Positions 5,526 through 5,527 of a stretch of 5,527 bases of DNA are shown here, in pieces. The notes beneath the pieces are model-generated. The model was not told the DNA's origin and did not search any database. It was given only the letters and a program-made list of their open reading frames with translations. The DNA comes from an uncultured bacterium (lineage in GTDB: Bacteria > Bdellovibrionota_C > UBA2361 > SZUA-149 > CALKYB01). The stretch spans positions 1 through 5,527 of the forward strand of contig CALIEE010000117.1 of NCBI GenBank assembly GCA_938022485.1. The letters run 5' to 3'. The translations under genes were made by a program, and so were the position numbers. Numbering within the stretch: position 1 is the first letter of the stretch; every line of letters begins with the position of its first letter.

Positions 5526-5527
5526 CT
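5494..5527 (-). repeat. 34-bp repeat marking a choice-of-anchor-D domain end, copy 2 (cut by window edge)
   Basis: This is the partner of 5116-5149 (31 of 34 bases). It ends at the last base of the window, so the repeated unit probably extends further to the right. Confidence 0.85.

Noticed and set aside
1..5527. CRISPR array, insertion sequence, tRNA/rRNA or defence system
   Set aside because: No short regularly spaced repeats, transposase motifs, cloverleaf-like or rRNA-like sequence, or recognised nuclease, reverse transcriptase or ATPase motifs were seen on either strand.

Overview
This window comes from a bacterial chromosome with moderate, slightly AT-rich base composition. The genes suggest a didermic (Gram-negative-type) bacterium: a Tad/Flp pilus locus fragment (a TadG-like protein and CpaB), a small Sec-exported cysteine protein, and a large secreted-type protein built from choice-of-anchor-D and calcium-binding thrombospondin-3-like repeats. 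Such repeat proteins are common in deltaproteobacterial-type lineages (Myxococcota, Bdellovibrionota and similar), but nothing here fixes the taxon.

Left part (1-1552, + strand): the 3' end of a TadG-like Flp pilus-assembly gene, readable to 496 only if a -1 frame change is accepted near 260-287. It is followed after 39 bp by a complete cpaB (536-1552). The two are probably co-transcribed. No other tad gene (secretin, ATPase, platform, prepilin) follows, so cpaB looks like the last gene of this part of the locus.

Middle (1553-2562): a leader region with a 12-bp inverted repeat, a monocistronic-looking gene (1761-2270) for an exported alpha-helical protein with four symmetrically spaced cysteines and a polyacidic repeat tail, then a strong intrinsic terminator (2332-2367) and about 200 bp of non-coding DNA.

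Right part: an orphan three-helix membrane protein with a large extracytoplasmic domain (2563-3552, +), bracketed by an imperfect 23-bp direct repeat. It converges on the 3' end of a long minus-strand gene (3609 to beyond the right edge). That gene encodes tandem choice-of-anchor-D domains, two Asp-rich calcium-binding repeats and a C-terminal region that I read as four degenerate beta-sandwich repeats.

The pilus pair clearly works together. The three other genes are surface or periplasmic by sequence, but no direct functional link among them can be shown. I see no mobile element, CRISPR array, RNA gene or recognisable defence module. The most unusual items are the cysteine-symmetric helical protein and the frame break in the TadG-like gene.
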